A stretch of 64,000 nt of DNA from Apiotrichum sp. Y4204. Taxonomy: Eukaryota > Basidiomycota > Tremellomycetes > Trichosporonales > Trichosporonaceae. Below the pieces are notes generated by a model, which was not told where the DNA came from, made no database searches, and worked only from the letters and a program-made list of their open reading frames with translations. Below, one piece after another: positions 11,311-22,006 of the stretch; positions within the stretch are counted from its first letter, which is position 1; every line of letters starts with the position of its first letter. Location: contig JAMYHL010000022.1 in assembly GCA_025531455.1 (NCBI GenBank), positions 372,001 to 436,000 of the forward strand, given 5' to 3'. A program made the translations under genes and the position numbers.

Positions 11311-12626
11311 ATGCCTTACCGTGCCAACCCCCTCTTCGCCCCCGGCGCCTCCAACTTCTACGCCCCGGCTGCCGTTGAGGCCAAGCCCGCCCCCACCGGT
11401 GTCGACCTCTACGCTCGGTGAGTCGGCGAGAAAAAAACAGCGACAAAAAGCGGAAAAGCGACAAGGAGTGCGATGGAGACGTGGCCGAGGATGATGGGAT
11501 TGCAGACGTGTTTGCGACGCGGCCAACAAGGAAGAGGCCGCTGAACATTGGCATCCATTCCGTCATCTCGCCTAGATCTCCGTTGTCCGAGTCGTTATCG
11601 CGATGTCTGCCCGATATGACAGCCCCACTAACCACCCAGTTTCGCCCTTGCCGGTGCTCTTGGCTGTGCCATCACCCACGGTGCCCTCACCCCCGTCGAT
11701 GTCGTCAAGACCCGTATCCAGCTTGAGCCCGAGGTCTACAACAAGGTGAGTCGCGATTCTGGCAGACTGATAAGCCTGCACGCAATGTGGGCGGAGCAGC
11801 TGCCGTTTGTGATCGCCAACTGCCATTTCGCGACAGTGCTAACACCCAGGGCATGATCAACGCCTTCCGTCAGGTTGTCTCGAAGGAGGGTGCCGGTGCT
11901 CTCCTTACCGGTCTCGGCCCCACCGTTGTCGGTTACGCCCTCCAGGGTGCCTTCAAGTTCGGTGGTTACGAGTTCTGGAAGAAGACCGCCATTGAGACCC
12001 TTGGTGTTGAGACTGCCACCGCCAACCGTCAGGCCGTCTACCTCGGTGCCTCGGGTATTGCCGAGTTCTTCGCCGACATTGTCCTCTGCCCCCTCGAGGC
12101 CACCCGTATCCGTCTCGTCTCGCAGCCCACCTTCGCCACTGGCCTCACCTCGGGCTTCCTCCGTATTCTCCGTGAGGAGGGTGTTGGTGCCTTCTACGCT
12201 GGTTTCGGCCCCATCCTGTTCAAGCAGATCCCCTACACCATGGCCAAGTTCGCCGTCTACGAGGTCTCCGTCGAGAAGATCCTCAAGGGCGTTGGCAAGA
12301 AGAAGGGCGACCTCACCACCGGTGAGACCACCCTCCTCAACCTCTCCGCCGGTCTGATCGCCGGTATGGCCGCTGCCGTCATCTCGCAGCCCGCCGACAC
12401 CCTTCTCTCGAAGATCAACAAGACCAAGGGTGCCCCCGGCCAGTCCGTCTCGTCGCGCCTCGTCCAGATGGCCGGCCAGCTCGGCGTCAAGGGTCTCTTC
12501 ACCGGCATGGGCGCTCGTCTCGTCATGATCGGTACCCTCACCGCCGGTCAGTTCCTGCTGTACGGCGACGTCAAGCGCATGCTCAACGCCACTGGCGGTG
12601 TTGAGATTGCCGCTGTCCCCAAGTAA
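11311..12626 (+). CDS. MIR1: mitochondrial phosphate carrier
   Basis: Exons 11311-11417, 11640-11745 and 11850-12626 encode 329 residues. It is a six-helix mitochondrial carrier with three signature loops: [11 protein letters not shown] in repeat 1, [10 protein letters not shown] in repeat 2 and [11 protein letters not shown] in repeat 3. The opening [25 protein letters not shown] and the segment [19 protein letters not shown] are typical of the Mir1/PiC subfamily, which imports inorganic phosphate with protons into the matrix for ATP synthesis. Codon use is extremely C-biased (GTC, CTC, AAG), as expected for a highly expressed gene. Both introns (222 and 104 nt) are long for this window and lie near the 5' end. 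The leader is CT-rich and the ATG sits in an A-rich context (AAAAGACATCATG). Confidence 0.95.
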
Positions 12627-13631
12627 TTTAGACCCGACACGTAGCTACGGTGCATGCACTTGTCTTTTTAGCCCACCGAGCAGGACTGAATACTACTGAT
12701 AGGATTGCGGTGGACGAGGCTCCACCAACGACAAGCTGCCAATCGCTCAAAAGGCTAATTGCCCGTGTCCGCGTTGGTCGCCTAAAACCACCCTGCGACG
12801 GGAGCAGAAATCGCAGAATCCCTAAGAATGCCTCTCCGGCCCTCTGCTCTTGGCCCTCAATTTACCAGGTACAGATATACCCGAGGCGCGAGGCGCTCCG
12901 CCCTCCGCGCTCCGTGATGATCAACACGTGCGTGGGCCGAGCCGTGGCGCCGTGGAGCGAGCCACGAGCTGGGAGCCGGAGTGCAAAGCGAGGCGCTGAT
13001 AAGCGCACCGTACTCGGAACATGGCTGCGGATGGGGATTGATTGCGTGCAGAATCCGACGTGCCGGAGTGCCCGGTTACAGTCAGAATCAGCATTGCATC
13101 GTTCGAGGCTGGGGGTGATGTCTTATCGAGCCGGCAATGTACCGTAAGCATAGACACTTTGGCTATCCAATTGTCATTGCACATCACATGAACGCAGCAC
13201 ATCACCATCATCGATTAACAGCCAAGTCATGACGAACCCCACCAGACCATCAAGGTCTACCTCCACTATCTTTTGATCTGCGCCCCATTCGCCCTCGTTG
13301 CGCTCTTGACTTGTGCTCCCCTTGCATGCTCGTCCACGAACCGGTGCATAGAACGACATGATGAATAAAAAATGAAGTGTAGATGGTATAAACCGGGTAT
13401 AGTAATACAACGCCCCGCCGGGGGCACGGACAGAAGCGCACATGATGATGGATCCGGGACAGGGGGCGCGCCGCGGCCCAGGGCAAGGTAAGCGGGCAGC
13501 AGGGGTGGTGGCCGATGGCCGATGATGATGGCGACGGCGATCGACTGGGCGACCGTCGGCGCCCTTGAGACTCGCATTCGGTGTGCAGATCGTAACTCGA
13601 TGTGTGTGATTGACAGAGACGATCTGCACGG
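12627..13631. other. intergenic region between convergent genes
   Basis: Lies between the 3' ends of the phosphate carrier (plus) and glutamate-cysteine ligase (minus). Open frames on the minus strand here are downstream of the ligase stop and show no domain. Confidence 0.5.
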
Positions 13632-15961
13632 CTAGCACCCGACGCAGTCGGCCGAACCGACGTAGTTTGCGCCAAGGAGCTCTGGTGCGGCGCGCACACC
13701 GCGTTCACTGAAGTCAGCATTTGAACTTTCTGTCTCCATCGTTTACTCACACCTCATCGACGGCCTTGACGAGGTCGTACTGGATGTCGTCGGAGACGAT
13801 CGAATCGTGCTTGTATTCCGGGTGGGAGGTGATGAACTCGCGGATCCAGGTGGCGGGGGTCACGAGGTCGCCCTTTGCGCGCGCCTTGATGAGGTCGAGG
13901 TATCGGCGGATCTCGCACTTTGTCGCGACGTCGGCATTGATGCTGTTCAGGTACGCGTTGACGACGCCCATGAGGCCCGGGAAGCCGTCCTTGCGCCCGT
14001 TGATGACCTCGTCGAGTGTCATCTCCACGACGTCAGGGCCCGAGTCATCCTCCTCCATGAGCGACGCGCAGGAGGAGAACGACGACTGGTGGCGCAGGCC
14101 GTGTGTCGCGTTGCCGTTCGTCTGCGCGCTGCCGTTCGCAGTGCCGTTCGTGTGTCCGTTCTCCGTCGGGAGACGGTTCACCAAACCGTTGATGTCCAGC
14201 GGCCTGCCCTGTGTCTCGGGCGGGGTCTGCGTCGGCGGGGTGATCGGACGCGACTCGAGGTCGTACATCGAGAGGGCGTTGGGGAAGACGGTGCGACGGA
14301 AGAAGAACGAGTTGGCGCGGGCGGCATTGCGCTGCTGCGCGCGCTGGAGGTTTTCGTCGACCTGGGACATGGGCATGTAGAAGTTGAGGTTGAACGAGAG
14401 GATAGCGCGGGTGAGGAGCACGATAAAGACGGAGAAGGCGGCGTTCTCAAAGTCCGTCATCTGGATCTCCATCGGACGGAACTCGACGCGCCATCCAATG
14501 TCCGAGTTGACGGGCGGCGGCTTGAAGCGCACCGTCTGCCAGTTTGTGCTCTGGATGTTCTCGAAGTGGTCCATGCTCTCCTCGTCGTCCTGGTCGATCG
14601 TCTCGGAGAACTGCACGAGCGGGTCGCGGATGAACAGGTGGCCAATGTGCGACGCGAGCTTGTCGTCGAGGCCGGCGTCGAGCAGACGCTGGCGCACACC
14701 CTGGTTGATCGGCGCGTCAATGTCGGCGTACTCGGGCTTGTTGCGCGGGTCGTTGGCAATGTACAGCGAGACCGAGTCGTAGCGCGACTTGGGTATCCTG
14801 TACTTGCTGTCCTTGAGCGGCTTGAGCCCGCGCTCCTCGGCGTTGCGGTCGTCCACCGCCGCAGCAATCACATTCCATCGCGCATCGACATCAGCCAGGC
14901 GGCCGCGGAATGCCGGTGCGGCCGCGGTAAGTGCGAGCTGCGGTTAGAATCCTGGTCTATTGAGATCTTGTACCCACCATAATAGGCGCGACCGGGACGA
15001 GGGCATCGTACATTGTCCTGGCCTCGTCGACGTTCCACGCCTGGAACGTGATCTGGAGACAGCAGCAGCCCATGCCGAAGCCCATGGCGTCCATGTGGAT
15101 GTACGGTGTTCCAGGCTCGGGCTTTGCCGGCGTCCTGTGGTCCTTGGACAGGCCCGGCGCGTGCGTGCCCTCGGGCAGCACCGTATTCTTGTCGATGAAC
15201 AGGGGGAGGCGGATGTTGACGAGCTCGCCGCGGCGCTGGCGGATATTGGCCGTGAGGGTCGGGAAACGCGCGTGCGGGTTGGTGATCAGCTGCCCGACGT
15301 ACTGGCTGCGGCTCGACGATCCCTGCGGGTCAGGCTTCGTCGGGGGGTCGGTGAACTGCGAGTCCTCGGCGCCGAGACGCGGCCACGAGGTGAGCGTGAT
15401 CGGCAGCTCGTTGGGGGCCAGTTGCGAGCGGATAATCTTGCGCCGGAACCGCATGTCCGCCTCGACATTCACCAGGTCCCGCGGCGAGCCCGTGTACGGG
15501 TATCCCGGCGTCGACTCGATCATGAACCGTCCGTACTCGGGGTGGAACGTCGGCATCTTGCGGCTAGGCGTGAGCCGGGAAGGAAGAAAAAAAATAAACC
15601 AAAAAAAAAAAAAAAAAATCCTCACCATCCCGCCGGGCGCTGCTTTGCGAGCTCGGGGTCGAGGGTGACGTTCTGGAGCTTCTCGAGAATCTCGCTCTGG
15701 CGCAGCGAGAGACGCACGGCATGGTCCTGCTCGGCGACCGACGCGACGAGGTATTCGATCTGCGCGCGTCAGAACAAGAACGGCGGGCGAGTCTTGCTTC
15801 TTGTGTCTCACCTCGTCGCCCCAGAGGAGCTGCTCTCCGGAACGGTCCTTCCACCTGCGCCAGGTGTTGAGGAACTGCGTGATGCCGTGCTCGCGGATGT
15901 GCTCGGCGAGCGGCTTTGTGTCCGGCCAGTCGAGCGGCGTGCCGAGCGCGAGGAGGCCCAT
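13632..15961 (-). CDS. GSH1: glutamate-cysteine ligase catalytic subunit
   Basis: Five exons, 15812-15961, 15626-15759, 14978-15563, 13751-14937 and 13632-13707, give 710 residues. This enzyme makes gamma-glutamylcysteine, the first and limiting step of glutathione synthesis. Diagnostic motifs are MGLLALGTPLDW and QLLWGDEIEYLV at the N-terminus (WGDE is the metal/ATP-binding start of the GCS fold), HPEYGRFMIESTPG, HMDAMGFGMGCCCLQITFQ, SRYDSVSLYI and WRVEFRPMEIQMTDFENAAF. The frame of exon 4 appears to stop at 13747, but that stop lies in a 43-nt intron. The real last exon reads VERGVRAAPELLGANYVGS, matching the ECPELLGS tail of animal enzymes. Introns are 52, 62, 40 and 43 nt; the second contains an 18-nt T run on the sense strand. 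An Asn/Thr-rich insert (about residues 520-570) is fungus-like and probably disordered. Confidence 0.96.
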
Positions 15962-17702
15962 TGTGGCGGGTTTCGGAGCCGGGCGCGGGGCGGGTGGGCG
16001 TCAATAAGCGGGTGCGCCGGGATGAGATTGAGACCGTCGCGGGGAGTGCGATGCGGCGATGCGGAGGAATGCGTCGAGCGCGGCGTGGAATGGAGAACTA
16101 GTGATACGAGAGAGAGAGAAAGACGTAGACAAGAGTCTGACGATGAGAATGCGGCCCACAGAAGAAGGGGATGATGGACTGGGATACCGATTCCGAGTTC
16201 TGGCTGCCAAAAACAGGCTTTCGACGGTATGTACAGTATAACTGTTTGATTTGTCAGAAAAATGTGGAGGCGCGGCGGGGAGGCGACGGATGGGACGGTG
16301 GTGTGGTGCAGTCAGTACAAGCTGAAATGACCTGCGGCCATCTACCGAAAATTATTCATCAACAGCCAGCCAGCCCAGGCCCAGGGGCATCATCAGTGGC
16401 AAGCGCCCATCCCGCGTACATTACCTATCCGCATGCGCACATCGCCGTAACATCATGACAGGTTCCACATATCCACATACAGATTGCAGCGCATGCATGC
16501 CTCTCCGCGGGCCCCACGGCGCCCTGTGCTCCTAATGGACCCCAGTCATGCGTCACTCCAGGGCGCAAGGGTGCACGCACAGGCCGTTTTGCTGACTGAA
16601 ACGTTTGTGTTATGGACATCCGACCAGGATGGTTGAACCGCACCCAATGGTCAGAAAGTGGCCACCGTGTGCGGCCGCATCAATTATCCCTCGCTCCTGC
16701 TCCTTTCTACACACGCGGTCCAAGTCCGCAAAGTACGCAATCAATCGTGCAAGCGAGTCTTCTCATCAAAAGACGCAAGCGAAGCACGAAAACCAGCTTC
16801 ACGCCGCTGGCCCCACGCGAGATGACGAGCTCACTTTGCAGATGTTGTAATTCCTGCAGTTATTGTAATTCCATTTCCACCCTGTTTTTCCACTTCGGCT
16901 ACCTTCGGCCCCAGCGCAGAAACATGTTCCGTCACAGGCACCGGTCGTCGGCCGTCCTGTGATCCTGTGGCTGGCAAACTACGGCGAACGACGGCTCTGA
17001 TGGGATACAGGCGGGGGTGGAAATCGGAATCCTGCAATCCTGGACTGATTGATATCTGTGCAGCTATCTATGGCGTCCATTCACTGATTGCTGATGGACT
17101 GATATTTGGATACTCGTTCATGATCGTCTCGATGATCTGTTGGTACCAGACGGTCTGGCAATCTAGATGGGATCCTGCGGACGTGGTCTAATTATCTGGT
17201 AGTTGGTACGCTTCTGCGAGGCCGGAGAGGTCGAGAAGCTCTTCGACAGCTCGTCATGAGGGCCACGAAGTCCACACTCTAGGATTCCTGGCAGGAATAC
17301 AAGGGTATATCACGCCCATTGTGCTGCTCGCCATGTCCTGCCATCGTGTCACTGTGTGAAGTCGTGATGACTGCGGCGCTGACGTCCTGATGTCGGCCGC
17401 TGACGCCATCGGGGATTTCGCAATGACGACGCAGTCGGCGGAGACATCGGCGACTTGATGCGATAAGGGCACCCCCAGAACCTCGCGATTATCAGAGCCC
17501 ATGATCCCTGCCGATCCTCTTCATGTCAATCGGCTTTGCACGGCATGGACGCTACATTCTATTTCTCGTACTCTACAGTTTTGTATCTACAGTGTGGGTT
17601 GGGATGTAGCATCCCCATTCTGTACCCTCGGGACGTGGCCATGTTGCGTGGCTCTCGTCAATGGTAGTGGTGTGGTGTCTCTGGTCTCGCCCCATCTCGC
17701 CC
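15962..17702. other. intergenic region, nothing recognised
   Basis: Promoter side of glutamate-cysteine ligase on the left and 3' flank of the DUF726 gene on the right. Only short, domain-free frames. Confidence 0.5.
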
Positions 17703-19845
17703 CTAATCATCAATCTCGAGCACGCCGAGCACCTCTCCAAGCTTGGCATTGATCTCCCCATGGCCACCAAGCACGTCCGAGAGGTCAACGTCCTCGACGC
17801 CGGGGCGGTCCACGGCACGGAGACCGGCTACGCATGTGCCGTTCGCGCCGACGACGCTGCGCGAGAGCACCTCGTGAAGCCGCACCACACCCGCGAGGAC
17901 GAGGTCCTTGTCCGACCACGCGTTCACGACGCGGCGGGCAGTGATGCGGCGCACGGCGGCCCACTCGGCCTCGGTCGGCGCCGCGGGGAGTGAGACGAAG
18001 AACACGCTCTCGACGATCCCTTCGGCGTCGGCACCGCGCTCCGCCAGCTCCAGGAGCGCCGTCAGGACCGTGAGGGCGCCGACGCTCGTGCCTACCAGTA
18101 CGACGGGGCGTGCACCCTGCACACGCTGGAGGAGGACGTCGGCGAGCAGCTTACCGGCCTTGGTCGCGCGCGACTGCGCGACCATCCAAGTATTGTCGAG
18201 CGCGAGCGTGGATATCGTGTACACGCTCATCGGGAGGGAGAGGGCAACGTAGTACGCGGAAAGGACGGTGGCCTTGACGACCTGCGTGGCGGCCATGGTC
18301 TTGAGCTTGCTCATCACCCACGTCTCGATGCTGCGCCCGGACTTGAGCATCTGGTCGGTCTCGAAGCGAAGGAAGAACACGTCGCGCCCGTCCGCGAGAC
18401 CCTTCTCGTCGACGGTATCGGTTGTCGGGGAGCACACGCCGCGCCATGCGCTTACCGCCTCGACGCGAGACACGGTCATGAGGCCCGGCACGACTATCGT
18501 AGCCGTGAGGCTAGGAGTCTTGGCCTGTGCGCGTTCCGCGACGCTCGCGTCAGGCGGGGGACTCGGCGCAGCGGGCTTCGTACCCGCGTTAAGCGAAAGC
18601 TGGGCAAAGTGTGCGTCAAGCTCACGGCGCGCGCGCACGACCTCGCGGCGGGCCGCGAGCTCCTCGTCCGTCTCCGCATTCTTCTCCTCTCCCTCCTCCG
18701 GGGCCTCAAACAGGAGTTCGCCAGCATTCCCAACATCCTCACCCTCACGCACGCGCCGTTCCGCATCCTCCACCTCCTCCTTCGTCGGCTTGGACCCCGC
18801 GCCGACCTCGATAAACGCAAATTCACGCACGCCGCGCCACCGCTCGCTCACGCGCCATCCCGCGAGTCCGCCACCCGTCAGACCGAACAGCGTGCCGATC
18901 ACGACTGGCGCCGCAGCGGCTGAAAGAGCACCGATGCCGAGTGGCGCAAGCACGGCCGCGATCGCCGGCGCCGCCAGTCCGCCCGTGACGCCGAGAAGTA
19001 CGCCGCTTGTGATGACGCCTGCGCCAATTGCTGTCATCAGCTAAAAGTCGTTCCCATCACTCACCGAGACCACGGCCCAGAGATCCGCCCCACCCGTGCT
19101 TCTGCTTCTCACGGGCGGCGTCGACGCGCGTCTCCTCAAGCGCGGCCACGAGCGTGGCGGACAGATCGGCCTCGGCGCGGGGAAGGAGCACACCCGCGTC
19201 GAGACCCAGTCGCTCAAGAGTGCCGTGCGCCGCTGCGCGCGCGACCGATGTGTACCGCACCTCTGGCAATGGCGTCTTTTCCTCCTTCTCTTCGCCCTTT
19301 GCCGGCGCGAGGTCCCTGACGTCCTGCCACCACCCGTTGACCGTCGATGCGAACTTTCCCGGCGGGGAAGGGGATGGCGGCGGAGCGTCAGTCGCCTGTG
19401 CGGGTTGTACCTTTTCAGAAGGCTGTTTCTCGGCAGCCGCGGGGGCCTCCTTCTCCCTCTCCTTCTCCTGTGCTCCTCCCTCCCCATCCTTGCCTTTCCC
19501 CTTCTTCTCGCGCCTCGCCAATGCAGCCTGGACAAGCGTACGCGCCATGGCGTAGCCGACCTCGGCATCAAGCGTCTCCTGCTGAACAGCGTGCGTGACA
19601 TCCTTGGGATCCACGTCGGAGGGCAGCGCGTCACGCGGAATCTCGAGGAGACGCGCCAGCGCCGCGAGCCACGCGTCCGCCTCCCCCGTGTCCCATTTCG
19701 CACCAGGGGGAGGGCGGCGCGTCGCGCACACCGCTGCGAGGCCGAGGACGAAGTGGAGGTGTCGCGGGAGGGTTGCTGCCGCACATGGCGAGGAGGGCGA
19801 GGCTGAAGATGGAGAGGGCGGGCGGGGTGGTGCTGGTGCTGCCAT
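17703..19845 (-). CDS. DUF726/TMCO4-like alpha/beta-hydrolase membrane protein
   Basis: Exons 19065-19845 and 17703-19030 are joined across a 34-nt intron (19031-19064) that removes an in-frame stop; the product is 702 residues. The N-terminal third is a charged region with Lys/Glu-rich and Pro-rich stretches. The junction restores a continuous hydrophobic segment, GRGLAIGAGVITSGVLLGVTGGLAAP, the hallmark of TMCO4/DUF726 proteins, followed by further Ala/Gly-rich membrane segments. The C-terminal hydrolase part shows TATIVVPGLM and a nucleophile elbow VLVGTSVGALTVL (GxSxG with Ser). The family includes yeast Mil1 (YFL034W), linked to clathrin adaptor AP-1 and membrane traffic. The substrate is unknown. 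Confidence 0.85.
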
Positions 19846-20183
19846 TGTGAGTGATGGAGAGACGATAAGATGTGGACACGTAGGACTTCCCGAACCTAGA
19901 CCTCGATGAGCAAAGTGTGGGTCGTGTGTTGCCTTGGGGCCCCGGTTCCGAGCTCCCGGTGCCTGTGGCGATGACGACCAAAGAGAATGATGACGCAGGT
20001 TGCACACAACCTGAGGTGTGGTGCTGTGCACTGTGTCGTCCACAGTGTGCGTTTCAACCTCTGCAACTTGGCAGTCGGAAACTCGACTGGAAGCCCAGGA
20101 GCAAGGCCTGGGCTCAGACTGTATCGAGATATCAAGTTGCACAGCAGCCATTCTAGATTATACGCATCGCAATCCCATGCTAT
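19846..20183. other. short intergenic region between tandem minus-strand genes
   Basis: 338 nt holding the 3' end of the ASA1-like gene and the promoter of the DUF726 gene. No other feature seen. Confidence 0.5.
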
Positions 20184-21560
20184 CTACCCCCCACGCCTAA
20201 AATCCATGAGGGCCCACAGCGCGATACGTGTATCCTTCCCCCCACTCGCCATCCACCGCGCGCGCTCCCCCGCGTCCTCTTCTTCGTCACTATCGCTCTC
20301 CTCCCCGATTTCGAGGACCTCCTCCGCGGGCGCGAGCAGCCGCGTACTCGGGGGATGGGCGAACGCTATCGCATACACACTCTCGCGGTGGAAGGAGAGT
20401 GTACCCAGCGGTTTGAATGTTGCCGCGGAGAAGAGGCGGATTCTGCTGTCAGAAACAGAACAAAAGTTGGAGAATTACATACCGTCCATCCCATCCTCCG
20501 GCCGCGACGATGCGCCCGTCCGCCGAGAGCGCGACAGCGCCGTGCCCGATCTGCTTGGTGCCATAGGCTGTCCGTGCGCCCTCGTCCACCTTGCCGCGCA
20601 GAATCTGAAGTTAGTGAAGCTAGACGATCCCATAGAACCTACAGCCTCGAGATCGATGCGGACGAGAAAGTGGTCCGCGGACACAGTGAACGCGCGCGTA
20701 AAGCCCGAGTCGACCGCCATGGCCATGACTGGCGTCAGTTGAGACATACGACACCGTCAACTCACCCGCCTCGTTGTGGCACTTGCCCTCCCAGAGCAAC
20801 TCCCATGCGGGCTCCGCTGCTCCTCCGGCTTTTCTTCCGTCCCACTCGGACCGCACACGCGCGAGAGGACACGCCCACACCTCGACGCGCCCGTCTTCAA
20901 ACCCCGCTGCGAGTGCCGCGCGGTCGTCCACACTCCCGAGGTGGGCGGACATGACTATCCCCGAACGCGTCGCTTGCGGGTCTTTGGGCCGTGGGCGGTA
21001 ATTGATCGCAGCGTGTACTCGTGCAAGCGAGGGGACGTGGTAGATGTCAATCTGCGGTCAGAGCGTGCTCCAGCTCGTGGGCAACGATCAGCTGTGCACT
21101 CACGAGCTCCGAGTCGGCGAGGTTCGGCAGCGCCAGCAGGCCCTCTTTCTCCCCAAGCGAGACAAGACTGAACTTGCAAAAGTTGAGCGCATTCGAGTCC
21201 ATGGAGCGCACGATCTCCGGCGCCGCACCCGTACCGACCATGCCACCAGTGCCTCCAGCTGCAGATTTCGCCAGCGGGCGATAAAAGTGGATCTTGTTAT
21301 CTCGTCCCTGGCTGCCCATCAGTCCTATCCTATCCAAGCCCTCACCTCACGACACCGCGCGCCCATTCCCCAACACTAAGTACCCCGCCCTCGTGGGCCA
21401 CCCAAGACGCGACGACACGCCGCGTCCCGAGATCCGTAACCGACACGCGACCGTCCTGGTCGCCCGCAAAGAGGTGTGCATTGTCGGCGCTAAAGTGCAG
21501 CGCGGACAGCGGGGCCTGGTGCGCGCGCAGGATGTGGAACGGCGTTGGTGGGGGTACCAT
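20184..21560 (-). CDS. ASA1: ASTRA-associated WD-repeat protein (Asa1/GNB1L)
   Basis: Six exons, 21346-21560, 21104-21311, 20766-21051, 20643-20728, 20483-20604 and 20184-20442, give 391 residues with introns of 34, 52, 37, 38 and 40 nt. The opening PPPTPFHILRAHQAPLSALH and the first repeat (FAGDQDGRVSVTDL) are typical of Asa1/GNB1L. Exon 2 begins in SQGRDNKIHFY, equivalent to the family motif GRDNKxHVW. Later WD blades include AGFEDGRVEVW, SADHFLVRIDL, AAGGWDGRIRLFS and a C-terminal SGGKDTRIALW. Asa1 belongs to the ASTRA/TTT complex that helps mature PIKK kinases such as TOR. The last intron ends in CAGCAG, so two acceptors (20446 or 20443) would differ by one Arg. The second fits the family better. 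It shares its upstream region with the divergent CDF gene. Confidence 0.88.
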
Positions 21561-22006
21561 GGGCAAAGTGTTGAGGCCCAGGGGAACGGACTGGTAGACT
21601 GTACAAGCTTGATGATATGCTGCTATCTTGATCCTCAACTTCCCGGCTCGGATCAACGACGTCAGTGCGGTGGAGGTTGTTTGGGTGGAGCTGTCTGCGG
21701 AATGGGGCGCGGCCCACAACGGCAAAGGGCGGAGAGGGATTAGTTAGTCACATGTGACCCTAATAAAGGCCGCTAACTCATTAGTCTGGTCCAGGCCAGA
21801 TCCCTAAACCTATTAGAATGTTTTGCCTGATTTCGTGAGAAAGTCCAACGTGCACAAGGGCGTCATTGTCGGCGAGTAGAGGCTTTTTTTTTTTACTCTC
21901 CCCAAGAGGAAAAACAACAGCACAGAGAAGAGGTCGAAAGCAAAGGATGCAATCTAGGCATCTCATCTCTCTCCATCTATAGGGATCCCATCAATCAGCT
22001 GGCAGC
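21561..22006. promoter_or_regulatory. bidirectional promoter of ASA1-like and CDF genes
   Basis: 446 nt between two divergent start codons. The half next to the CDF start carries a T9 run and CT-rich leader sequence (TCTCATCTCTCTCCATC). Confidence 0.5.

Noticed and set aside
13807..16174. Two plus-strand open frames of 391 and 404 codons opposite glutamate-cysteine ligase
   Set aside because: They mirror the ligase exons. Strong third-position C bias leaves antisense frames open, and no domain is visible.
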